Made by a program: the position numbers and the translations under genes. From Deltaproteobacteria bacterium (GTDB lineage: Bacteria > Desulfobacterota > Desulfobulbia > Desulfobulbales > Desulfobulbaceae): a stretch of 6,262 nucleotides of DNA. The stretch covers positions 1 through 6,262 of the forward strand of contig JAJRVA010000099.1 in NCBI GenBank assembly GCA_024277485.1, in the 5' to 3' direction. The notes under the pieces were generated by a model, which was given only the letters and a program-made list of their open reading frames with translations, did not search any database and was not told the DNA's origin. Each line of letters begins with the position of its first letter. The first letter of the stretch is position 1. Positions 1 to 5,696 of this stretch are shown piece by piece.

Positions 1-37
1 AAAAACCCAGATATACATCCCGGAGGTGAAAAATAAA

Positions 38-63
38 AAGGGCTGCAGCACGCTGCAGCCCTT
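38..63 (-). terminator. Intrinsic (Rho-independent) terminator after atpE
   Basis: The two arms, 38-49 and 52-63, are perfectly complementary over 12 bp (core GGGCTGCAGC / GCTGCAGCCC). The loop is very short, in practice about four bases once the closing C-G pair opens. Read on the minus strand, the hairpin is followed at once by a U-rich run (complement of 30-37, interrupted by one A). It begins 33 nt past the atpE stop codon and should end the ATP-synthase membrane-sector transcript. In the plus direction the bases after the hairpin are not T-rich, so it probably works mainly one way. Confidence 0.9.
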
Positions 64-95
64 CTGATCAAATGATCACCTTGCGGGAACGCTCT

Positions 96-356
96 TTAGC
101 CGAGCAGCGCATCCTTGAAAGGGTTTGCGTACAGCAGGATAAAGGCGATAACCAGACCGTAGATCGCGATGGACTCAACCAGAGCCATACCAAGGATCAT
201 GGTGGTGGTGATGGCGCCTTTGGCCTCAGGGTTACGGGCAACACCTGAGCAGGCGCCGTTGAGACCGTGTCCCATGCCGATACCGGCGCCCAGTCCGGCA
301 AAACCGATTGCGTGTGCTGCAGCGATGCAGACAAGTGCGAGATGAATCTTATCCAT
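96..356 (-). CDS. atpE: F-type ATP synthase subunit c (proteolipid)
   Basis: This is the 86-residue rotor-ring subunit of the F0 sector, a membrane hairpin that carries ions across the cytoplasmic membrane. Helix 1 (about 5-32) holds an alternating-glycine motif with glycines at 21, 23, 25, 27, 29 and 31, which packs helices in the ring. The polar loop is RNPEAKG (41-47), the F1-facing contact. Helix 2 (about 50-78) carries the ion-carrying carboxylate E61 in LVESIAIYG, and the protein ends in the familiar YANPF region. The position that holds a sodium-coordinating Gln in Na+ c-rings aligns by eye with M28, and the Thr after E-S is I63, so proton coupling is the more likely reading; S62 is retained. 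The ATG start has a strong Shine-Dalgarno GGAGGA (complement of 365-370) 8 nt upstream. It is the last gene of the atpZ-I-B-E cluster and is followed by a strong terminator. Confidence 0.97.
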   Translation of the reverse strand: MDKIHLALVCIAAAHAIGFAGLGAGIGMGHGLNGACSGVARNPEAKGAITTTMILGMALVESIAIYGLVIAFILLYANPFKDALLG

Positions 357-433
357 AATGAATTTCCTCCTGATGTTGATTTATACTTGGCCTTCTTCGG
401 TAAAACTTGATTGCAATAATTTGGTGTGAACTC

Positions 434-1156
434 TCAGTGTGCCTCTTCCATGGCCTGCGCACAGTACAGGATAGACAGCAGGGTAAAAACAAGGGCCTGG
501 ATCAGGGAAACCAGGACACCAAGGCACAGGATCGGCAGCGGCGCAAAATATGCCCCGGCTAACATGAACAGGACTGACAGCAGGGTCTCCTTGGCCATGA
601 TGTTGCCGAAAAGTCGCATGGAGAGCGACAGTAGCCTGGCAAAGTTGGAAATGATCTCAATGATCAGCATAAAGGGGACCAGTACAGGCACCGGACCCAT
701 GAAATGCTTGATATAGCCGACGCCATGGTAGCGTATCCCCAAGACATGATGGACCAGCCAGACCATGATCGTCATGCCCAGGGTGATATTCAGGTTGGAG
801 GTGGGCGACATGAAACCGGGTATCAGGCCGATCATGTTGGCAACCACGATATACAGGAAAAAAGTGGCTAAAAATGGAAAGAGCATGCGGGCTCTTTCCC
901 GGCCCATGTTTTCGGCGACAAAGTCTTCAAGGCCGCCGATAAGCACCTCCCAGAAATTCTGTCCCTTGCTTGGGATGATTTCCAGCCTCCCCATGGTCAG
1001 CCTGGGAACAATGATCCAGAACGCCATGACCAGCCAGGTATAGGTCATGTACGGCGTGCAGAGTTTTTCCAGCAGGCCCTGGCCGGTAACGGTATGCGGT
1101 ACCGGCAGGCCCAGCATCTCAAGAATAACATTGATAAACAGAATCGGATGTTCCAT
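434..1156 (-). CDS. atpB: F-type ATP synthase subunit a
   Basis: This 240-residue integral membrane stator subunit provides the two half-channels that feed ions to the c-ring. The essential arginine is R181 in the signature SLSMRLFGN. Other family marks are the RARMLFPFLATFF stretch (88-100), the GLIPG turn (110-114), PTSNLNITLG (118-127), E167 in the helix before the arginine and Q220 in the last helix (IQALVFTLLS). Hydrophobic segments lie near 40-52, 92-115, 122-140, 157-178, 189-209 and 210-232, matching the five to six helices of the family. It is shorter than the 271-residue E. coli protein, as in many deltaproteobacteria. The ATG lies 3 nt after the atpI stop, and its ribosome binding site (AAAGGGG, complement around 1165-1171) is formed by the last Lys-Gly codons of atpI, which implies coupled translation. 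Confidence 0.97.
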   Translation of the reverse strand: MEHPILFINVILEMLGLPVPHTVTGQGLLEKLCTPYMTYTWLVMAFWIIVPRLTMGRLEIIPSKGQNFWEVLIGGLEDFVAENMGRERARMLFPFLATFFLYIVVANMIGLIPGFMSPTSNLNITLGMTIMVWLVHHVLGIRYHGVGYIKHFMGPVPVLVPFMLIIEIISNFARLLSLSMRLFGNIMAKETLLSVLFMLAGAYFAPLPILCLGVLVSLIQALVFTLLSILYCAQAMEEAH

Positions 1157-1159
1157 AAA

Positions 1160-1630
1160 CTATGCCCCTTTAAAACGTTGTGTAGAGAGAAGCATACTCC
1201 CCTTGCTCAAAACGACGATAACAACACTGAGCATGATGCTCGAAATACCGATGACCAGGCCGATGACATCTATGCTCATCCAGGTTATCAGCAGGTATAA
1301 TACAACAGCCAGCACAGCCAGCCGGCCATAGAATTTCAAAAAAAACTTGACCTTCTCCAGCTTCCTGACCGCCCGCCAGTTCATGCCGGCCTGGCTGAAG
1401 TTGGTGATGAACAGGTCAACATCGCGCCGGAGCATGAAAAAACTGACGTTGGCCAGCAGGCCACCGATCAGGACACTCTGCGCTACCGTGCCGGAAAACA
1501 TATACCATGAACCGGCGGTGAGCACCGCAAGCAGCAACCAGCTGAAACGCTGCACATAGCTGAGCAGCGACGTGCCCGCCTCAGCTCCACGCTGTGCATG
1601 GTCAATGGTTGCCTGCCTGTTACTCTTCAT
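1160..1630 (-). CDS. atpI: ATP synthase subunit I-like membrane protein (AtpI/UncI family)
   Basis: This is a 156-residue protein with four predicted membrane segments, about 29-46, 48-66, 102-119 and 121-141. The middle loop is basic and hydrophilic (around 84-98, WRAVRKLEKVKFF). Length, topology and position directly before atpB fit the ATP-synthase I-chain family, whose members assist or stabilise c-ring assembly and are usually dispensable. There is no catalytic motif to confirm function, so the call rests on topology and gene order. The family diverges strongly in sequence. The ATG (complement of 1628-1630) lies inside the end of atpZ, overlapping it by 11 nt, and only a weak AGG-type ribosome binding site precedes it, so translation is probably coupled to atpZ. 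Confidence 0.8.
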   Translation of the reverse strand: MKSNRQATIDHAQRGAEAGTSLLSYVQRFSWLLLAVLTAGSWYMFSGTVAQSVLIGGLLANVSFFMLRRDVDLFITNFSQAGMNWRAVRKLEKVKFFLKFYGRLAVLAVVLYLLITWMSIDVIGLVIGISSIMLSVVIVVLSKGSMLLSTQRFKGA

Positions 1631-1850
1631 CCGATATCTGCCTGGTCAGCTGCCAGAGATTTCTGAATCCGGCAACAATGCCGAATCCCAAAAAAATAAA
1701 CGTCAAATACGGGGCCGTCCTGCCGTCAAACACCTTGTTGTCAAGATACCAGCCGATTCCCAGCCCGATAAAGATGGAAAAAACAAATGTCATGCCCACA
1801 TGACTGTAGACACCCAGCTGCCTGAATATCTCTTTCCGTGTTTCAGACAT
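1620..1850 (-). CDS. atpZ: AtpZ-like small F0 accessory membrane protein
   Basis: This is a 76-residue protein with two hydrophobic helices (about 16-36 and 47-63) joined by a short loop with the family-typical arrangement GxGWYLDNKVF, a short loop carrying TAP, then FLGFGIVAGFRNLW. This matches the AtpZ family (putative F0F1-ATPase subunit, Pfam ATPase_gene1). Its members lie at the head of atp operons; together with AtpI they have been proposed to take part in Mg2+/Ca2+ transport or in ATP-synthase assembly and stability. The ATG is preceded by GGGAGA (complement around 1857-1862) at normal spacing. It is the first gene of the atpZ-I-B-E cluster and overlaps atpI at its 3' end. Family membership is fairly secure; the biochemical role is known only by analogy. 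Confidence 0.85.
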   Translation of the reverse strand: MSETRKEIFRQLGVYSHVGMTFVFSIFIGLGIGWYLDNKVFDGRTAPYLTFIFLGFGIVAGFRNLWQLTRQISDEE

Positions 1851-1877
1851 TGTGTTTCTCCCGCCTTTCCCTGAGGA

Positions 1878-1907
1878 CGTATAAGCGATTCACTGGTAGC
1901 ATGTCAC
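1878..1907 (-). promoter_or_regulatory. Candidate promoter for the atpZ-I-B-E operon
   Basis: On the minus strand the 78-nt hemL-atpZ gap contains GTGACA (complement of 1902-1907; five of six match TTGACA), an 18-nt spacer and TATACG (complement of 1878-1883; four of six match TATAAT). Transcription would begin about 20 nt before the atpZ start codon. The match is only moderate, and no terminator separates hemL from atpZ, so the atp genes could equally be read from the hemL promoter. Confidence 0.35.
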
Positions 1908-1929
1908 TCCACCAAACGCAATGATTTTT

Positions 1930-3222
1930 TTACTGATCCGTCAATTTTTTGAATGACGATTCAGTCATATTCAGCGCTTTTTCCAGCTGGGAGCGGTCAT
2001 GCGCGGCTGAAATAAAAGCTGCTTCAAACTGGGACGGCGCCAGCCAGAATCCGCCCGCAAGCATCTGGCGGTAATGGCGTCCGTACAGATCTGTATCCGA
2101 CCGCATGGCGGACTCAAAATCAGTTACCGGCGCATCGGTAAAAAAACAGGTCATCATGGAGCCGATCCTGTTCAAAACCGTGGGAACGGCCGCGTTGCCG
2201 GCAATCCGGCTGAGTCCGTCGGCAAACCAGCTGCTTTTTTCTTCCAGTTCATCATAAAAACCGGGCCTGCGGAGTTCCTTGACAAGCGCCAGCCCTGCCG
2301 CCATGGCCAGGGGATTGCCCGACAGGGTCCCGGCCTGGTACACAGGACCGTCCGGGGCTATATTATTCATTATCTCCGCTTTGCCGCCATACGCGCCCAC
2401 CGGCAGGCCGCCGCCGATAATCTTGCCCAGGCAGGTCAGGTCCGGCATGATGTTGAACCGCTCCTGGGCCCCGCCCAGCGCGAGGCGGAAACCGGTAATC
2501 ACCTCATCAAAAATCAGGACTATACCCAGCTCAGCAGTTAACTCCCGCAGTTTCTGCAGAAATGCCTTTTCCGGGACAATCACCCCCATGTTGCCGGCAA
2601 CCGGCTCAATAATAACACAGGCAATATCGAGGCTCTCGTCCCGCAGTGTCTTTTCCAGGGTCTCGCTGTCATTGTACGGTATGGAGATGGTATTTTTGAC
2701 TATGTCATCAGGGACACCCGGACTGCCGGGAATCCCAAGTGTTATGACACCCGAACCCGCCTTGACGAGAAACGAATCAGCATGGCCGTGGTAGCACCCG
2801 TCAAACTTGACCACCACGTTTTTCCCCGTGTAGCCGCGGGCAAGCCGGATGGCGCTCATGGTGGCCTCGGTGCCGGAATTGACAAAGCGCACCTTCTCAA
2901 GCGACGGGACACAGTCGCAGACCAGCTCGGCCAGCTCCACTTCAAGCGGGGTGGGAGCCCCGAAGCTGGTCCCGTCCAGGCTGGTTTCCCTGACCGCCTC
3001 CACCAGGGCCGGATGGGCATGGCCGAGAATCATGGGTCCCCAGGAACCGACAAAATCAATAAACTCGTTCCCATCCACATCAATAACTGTTGCACCCTGC
3101 GCCTTCCTGACAAACAGCGGATCACAGCCCACTGATTTACAGGCACGAACAGGGCTGTTCACACCACCTGGAATTACCGCCTTTGCCTTGGAAAAAAGTG
3201 CGGCGGACAGATCTGTTTTCAT
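1930..3222 (-). CDS. hemL: Glutamate-1-semialdehyde 2,1-aminomutase
   Basis: This cytoplasmic PLP enzyme converts glutamate-1-semialdehyde to 5-aminolevulinate, completing the C5 route to heme, siroheme and other tetrapyrroles after glutamyl-tRNA reductase (HemA). Its 430 residues are the normal family length. Landmarks are the N-terminal IPGGVNSPVRA (17-27), SGTEA (116-120, PLP phosphate contact), YHGH (144-147), the cofactor aspartate D239 in DEVITGFR, the Schiff-base lysine K267 in LGKIIGGGLPVGAYGG, and AGTLSGNP (297-304). The GAPT segment (89-92) and the C-terminal AGGFWLAPSQFE are also typical of HemL rather than of ornithine or acetylornithine aminotransferases. The ATG has a good ribosome binding site, GAGGTGA (complement around 3227-3233). 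It is transcribed divergently from trxA, probably from the promoter at 3270-3298. No other hem gene is adjacent in this window. Confidence 0.98.
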   Translation of the reverse strand: MKTDLSAALFSKAKAVIPGGVNSPVRACKSVGCDPLFVRKAQGATVIDVDGNEFIDFVGSWGPMILGHAHPALVEAVRETSLDGTSFGAPTPLEVELAELVCDCVPSLEKVRFVNSGTEATMSAIRLARGYTGKNVVVKFDGCYHGHADSFLVKAGSGVITLGIPGSPGVPDDIVKNTISIPYNDSETLEKTLRDESLDIACVIIEPVAGNMGVIVPEKAFLQKLRELTAELGIVLIFDEVITGFRLALGGAQERFNIMPDLTCLGKIIGGGLPVGAYGGKAEIMNNIAPDGPVYQAGTLSGNPLAMAAGLALVKELRRPGFYDELEEKSSWFADGLSRIAGNAAVPTVLNRIGSMMTCFFTDAPVTDFESAMRSDTDLYGRHYRQMLAGGFWLAPSQFEAAFISAAHDRSQLEKALNMTESSFKKLTDQ

Positions 3223-3269
3223 GCAATCACCTCATCAGGTTAAACTTATGTTTTTTCAGGATCGGGGAG

Positions 3270-3298
3270 AATATAGCACGGCCTGTTTTCATCGTCAA
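3270..3298 (-). promoter_or_regulatory. Sigma70-type promoter of hemL
   Basis: Read on the minus strand, TTGACG (complement of 3293-3298; five of six match TTGACA) is followed by exactly 17 nt and then TATATT (complement of 3270-3275; five of six match TATAAT). A TG one base before the -10 box makes it an extended -10 element. The start of transcription would fall near 3263, leaving a leader of about 40 nt before the hemL ATG, with the GAGGTGA ribosome binding site in it. This is the best housekeeping promoter visible in the window. Confidence 0.7.
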
Positions 3299-3343
3299 AA
3301 CAAAAGCAGGACGGGAATCATCTGTGGATTTGGGAATTTTTTC

Positions 3344-3372
3344 TTGTCACCACACGATCGGCAAGGTAGACT
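3344..3372 (+). promoter_or_regulatory. Candidate promoter for trxA-trxB
   Basis: TTGTCA (3344-3349) and TAGACT (3367-3372) are separated by 17 nt and match the sigma70 consensus at five and four of six positions. This would give an mRNA leader of roughly 135 nt before trxA. A competing and weaker pair, TTGGCA (3453-3458) with TACTTT (3475-3480, 16-nt spacer), lies much nearer the gene. Sequence alone does not decide between them. Confidence 0.3.
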
Positions 3373-3515
3373 GTCTTGCATGTGTACGAGTCGCATCAGC
3401 ATGACCTGACAGCGCATTTTCCTGAATCCGTAATACCACGTGTATACACAGGTTGGCATGACAAAAGAAGTATTTACTTTTATTCCCCAACTGATTTTTG
3501 AAGGAGAAACCATCC

Positions 3516-3845
3516 ATGGCAAGTGAAAAAGTAATGCATATTTCAGACAGTGAATTTGACAGCAAGGTCCTGCAGGGCGACCTGCCCTGCCTGGTCGATT
3601 TCTGGGCCCCCTGGTGCGGCCCCTGCAAGGCAATCGGTCCGGTCATTGATGAACTTGCCGATGAGTATGCCGGCAAGGTAAAGATCGCCAAAATGAATGT
3701 TGATGACAACCCGGCCACTCCGGGAAAATACGGTATCCGTGCAATCCCCACCTTGATCCTCTTTAAAAACGGCGAGGTGGTGGACCAGATTACCGGCGCT
3801 GTCGGCAAGGCTCAACTCTCGGACCTGATCGGCAAGGCAGTCTGA
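3516..3845 (+). CDS. trxA: Thioredoxin
   Basis: This is a 109-residue classical thioredoxin, a cytoplasmic dithiol carrier that reduces protein disulfides and is recharged by thioredoxin reductase, encoded next. The active site is WCGPC at 33-37 (redox cysteines C34 and C37), preceded by the buried aspartate D28 in LVDFWAPW. The conserved cis-proline is P78 in IPTL, and the C-terminal FKNGEVVDQITGAVGK segment is typical of the family. The ATG at 3516 is preferred over an in-frame TTG at 3498. AAGGAG (3501-3506) sits 9 nt before the ATG at ideal spacing, whereas the longer form would place the ribosome binding site inside the coding region and add six residues not expected in thioredoxins. No terminator is seen before trxB, so the two genes should share a transcript. 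Confidence 0.97.
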   Translation: MASEKVMHISDSEFDSKVLQGDLPCLVDFWAPWCGPCKAIGPVIDELADEYAGKVKIAKMNVDDNPATPGKYGIRAIPTLILFKNGEVVDQITGAVGKAQLSDLIGKAV

Positions 3846-3896
3846 AAGCTGACAGGACATCTTCTTCCACAACCTCTGTCTGAAAAAATTCCGCCC

Positions 3897-4829
3897 ATGC
3901 CGCAGTCTGACTACCAGCTCATCATTGTTGGCGGCGGACCGGCAGGGTTGACTGCCGGTCTGTATGCCTCCAGGGCCAGGCTTAACGTGCTGCTTATTGA
4001 AAAAGGAGCTGTCGGAGGGCAGGTTCTCGTCACCGACTGGGTTGACAACTATCCCGGCTTTGTTGACGGCTGCACCGGCTTTGAGCTGATGGAAAAAATG
4101 TCCGCCCACGCAGCCCGTTTCGGCCTGGAAACAAAATTCGCGGACATCACCTCTCTGGATCTGGAAGGTGATGTAAAAACTGTTTACCTTGACAGCGGCG
4201 ACCGCCTCACCGCTCAGACCGTCATTATCTGCACGGGAGGGAGCCCCGGAAAATTAGGGGTTAAGGGTGAACAGGAACTGGCAGGCAAGGGAGTTTCCTA
4301 TTGCGCCACCTGCGACGGCCCCTTTTACAAAGACCAGCACATCGCGGTTGTGGGAGGGGGTAATACGGCCATTCAGGAGGCGGTCCATCTGACAAAATTT
4401 GCCCGCAGGGTAACAGTCATACACCGCAGGGACGAGCTGCGGGCCACCAGGATCGTGCAGGAAAACGCCTTTGCAAATGACAGGATTAACTTTATATTCA
4501 ATGCCCGGGTTGCCGAGATACGTGGCGGAGAAAACGGCGTTGAGCAGGTGTTGCTCATCCATAATGACGGCCCCGACTCCTCTCTTGATGTAACCGGGGT
4601 TTTTATTCTCATCGGCGTTGTACCCAACAATACAATGCTCCCGCTTGACCAGCTGGAAACAGACGAGTACGGGTTTATTGTCACGGACACCGAGATGAGA
4701 ACGGGACTGCCCGGTGTCTTTGCTGCCGGCGATATTCGCAGCAAAAGCTTCAGGCAGATAATAACCGCTGCCGGAGAGGGCGCTACCGCTGAACTTTCAG
4801 CTGAACACTACCTGATCAGTCACGACTGA
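3897..4829 (+). CDS. trxB: Thioredoxin reductase (FAD/NAD(P)H-dependent)
   Basis: This 310-residue low-molecular-weight thioredoxin reductase passes electrons from NAD(P)H through FAD and a redox disulfide to thioredoxin. The FAD-binding GGGPAG motif is at 12-17. The active-site disulfide is C136/C139 in SYCATCDGPF. The pyridine-nucleotide Rossmann motif is GGGNTA at 153-158, followed by HRRDELR at 176-182, the arginine-rich pattern associated with NADPH preference. The second FAD motif is FAAGDIR (275-281), followed by RQIITAAGEGA (286-296). All key residues are present and the length is normal. The start is 51 nt after the trxA stop; no other in-frame start exists in that gap, yet no clear Shine-Dalgarno precedes the ATG (GAAAAAATTCCGCCC), so coupling to trxA or an A-rich leader may help initiation. 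The adjacent thioredoxin is its obvious substrate. Confidence 0.97.
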   Translation: MPQSDYQLIIVGGGPAGLTAGLYASRARLNVLLIEKGAVGGQVLVTDWVDNYPGFVDGCTGFELMEKMSAHAARFGLETKFADITSLDLEGDVKTVYLDSGDRLTAQTVIICTGGSPGKLGVKGEQELAGKGVSYCATCDGPFYKDQHIAVVGGGNTAIQEAVHLTKFARRVTVIHRRDELRATRIVQENAFANDRINFIFNARVAEIRGGENGVEQVLLIHNDGPDSSLDVTGVFILIGVVPNNTMLPLDQLETDEYGFIVTDTEMRTGLPGVFAAGDIRSKSFRQIITAAGEGATAELSAEHYLISHD

Positions 4830-4882
4830 TTTCAGTAGTTTTATATAATCACATCACCGTACCCACGATTGCAGGACATTCT

Positions 4883-5689
4883 ATGCTACTGTTTGACCAG
4901 CGAAACACCTCACGTAACCGATTTGTCGTTATAGCCACTCTCCTTTTCCTGGCCACAGGGCTTACAGGGTGCGCCACCATGAAAAAATGGTTCGGCTTTG
5001 ATGACAGCACAACCATTCAGCAGTCCGCTGCAAGCCTTGCGATAGAGGCCATGGATGAATTCAATGTCGGCAACTACTACAAGGCAAGAGAAAAATTTAA
5101 TGAAATAATGGACCGCTTCCCCTTCAGCCCGGAAGCCATGCTTGCCGAACTCAAGGCAGCTGACTGCCATTATTTCGAGGGAGAATACCTGGAGGCAAAA
5201 ATTCTCTACCAGGAGTTTGAAGAACGGCACCCGACAAACGAAGCAATCCCCTATGTCATGTTCCAGATCGGCATGTGCGACTTTTCCCGTACCGACCGTA
5301 TTGACAGGGACACCAGCGGGGCCAGGGATGCTATCCAGTCCTTTGGCCGGCTTTTACGGGCCTTCCCTGACTCACCGTATACCAATGAGGCAAAGGCACG
5401 CATCAAGGCTGCCCGGGAATTTCTTGTCAACCATGAATACTATGTCGCGGTTTTCTATGTCAGGACGGACCGGTATGATGAAGCGGCACACCGCCTCAAG
5501 TATCTGCTGGCAATGTACCCCGACTCCACTGTCAGCCCGCTGGCCCGCAAGATGCTTGAACGCATAGAAGCGGGCAACCCTCCGAAGATGGGACTTTCAA
5601 GGTGGCTGCCCGACCTTTCCATGCCGGACTGGACCCTGTTTGGTTCAGACACGGATGGAGACGAAGAAAAAGGGAGGAGCGGAAAATAA
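4883..5689 (+). CDS. bamD: BamD-like outer-membrane assembly lipoprotein
   Basis: This 268-residue lipoprotein is probably the BamD (YfiO) component of the BAM complex, which with BamA folds beta-barrel proteins into the outer membrane. Residues 12-30 form a lipoprotein signal peptide (RNRF, then a hydrophobic core, then LTGC with C30 as the lipidation site). The +2 residue is Ala, with no Asp inner-membrane retention signal. TPR-like helical repeats follow from about 49 to 214, with typical spacings such as GNYYKAREKFNEIMDRFP (63-80), GEYLEAKILYQEFEERHP (100-117), FPDSPYTNEA (161-170) and RYDEAAHRLKYLLAMYPDS (197-215). It is slightly longer than E. coli BamD (245 residues) because of a C-terminal tail (about 232-268) with two tryptophans and a charged end. 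The ATG has a weak AGGA (4873-4876). It follows trxB by 53 nt in the same direction. A generic TPR lipoprotein is the alternative. Confidence 0.87.
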   Translation: MLLFDQRNTSRNRFVVIATLLFLATGLTGCATMKKWFGFDDSTTIQQSAASLAIEAMDEFNVGNYYKAREKFNEIMDRFPFSPEAMLAELKAADCHYFEGEYLEAKILYQEFEERHPTNEAIPYVMFQIGMCDFSRTDRIDRDTSGARDAIQSFGRLLRAFPDSPYTNEAKARIKAAREFLVNHEYYVAVFYVRTDRYDEAAHRLKYLLAMYPDSTVSPLARKMLERIEAGNPPKMGLSRWLPDLSMPDWTLFGSDTDGDEEKGRSGK

Positions 5690-5696
5690 ACGGCCG

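Noticed and set aside
1..67. Plus-strand reading frames at the left edge: one ends at TAA 34-36 (tail PGGEK), another stays open to TGA 65-67
   Set aside because: Each is at most 22 codons, there is no way to choose between them, and the second runs through the terminator hairpin. One may be the 3' end of a convergent gene, but this cannot be supported from the window alone.
65..78. Two copies of TGATCA separated by AA, between the terminator and atpE
   Set aside because: Six-base palindromes this short occur by chance, and no site or gene function can be attached.
3498..3515. TTG-initiated six-residue extension of thioredoxin
   Set aside because: The AAGGAG ribosome binding site lies within this stretch at perfect spacing for the ATG at 3516, and thioredoxins do not carry this extension.
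3295..3808. Overlapping minus-strand open frames across the trxA upstream region and trxA (112 and 153 codons)
   Set aside because: They are antisense to a certain thioredoxin gene, resemble no family, and their composition is that of shadow frames.
4815..4830. Inverted repeat ATCAGT-CACG-ACTGAT overlapping the trxB stop, considered as a terminator
   Set aside because: The stem is only 6 bp and AT-rich, and is followed by TTCAGTAG rather than a T-run; trxB-bamD read-through is more likely.
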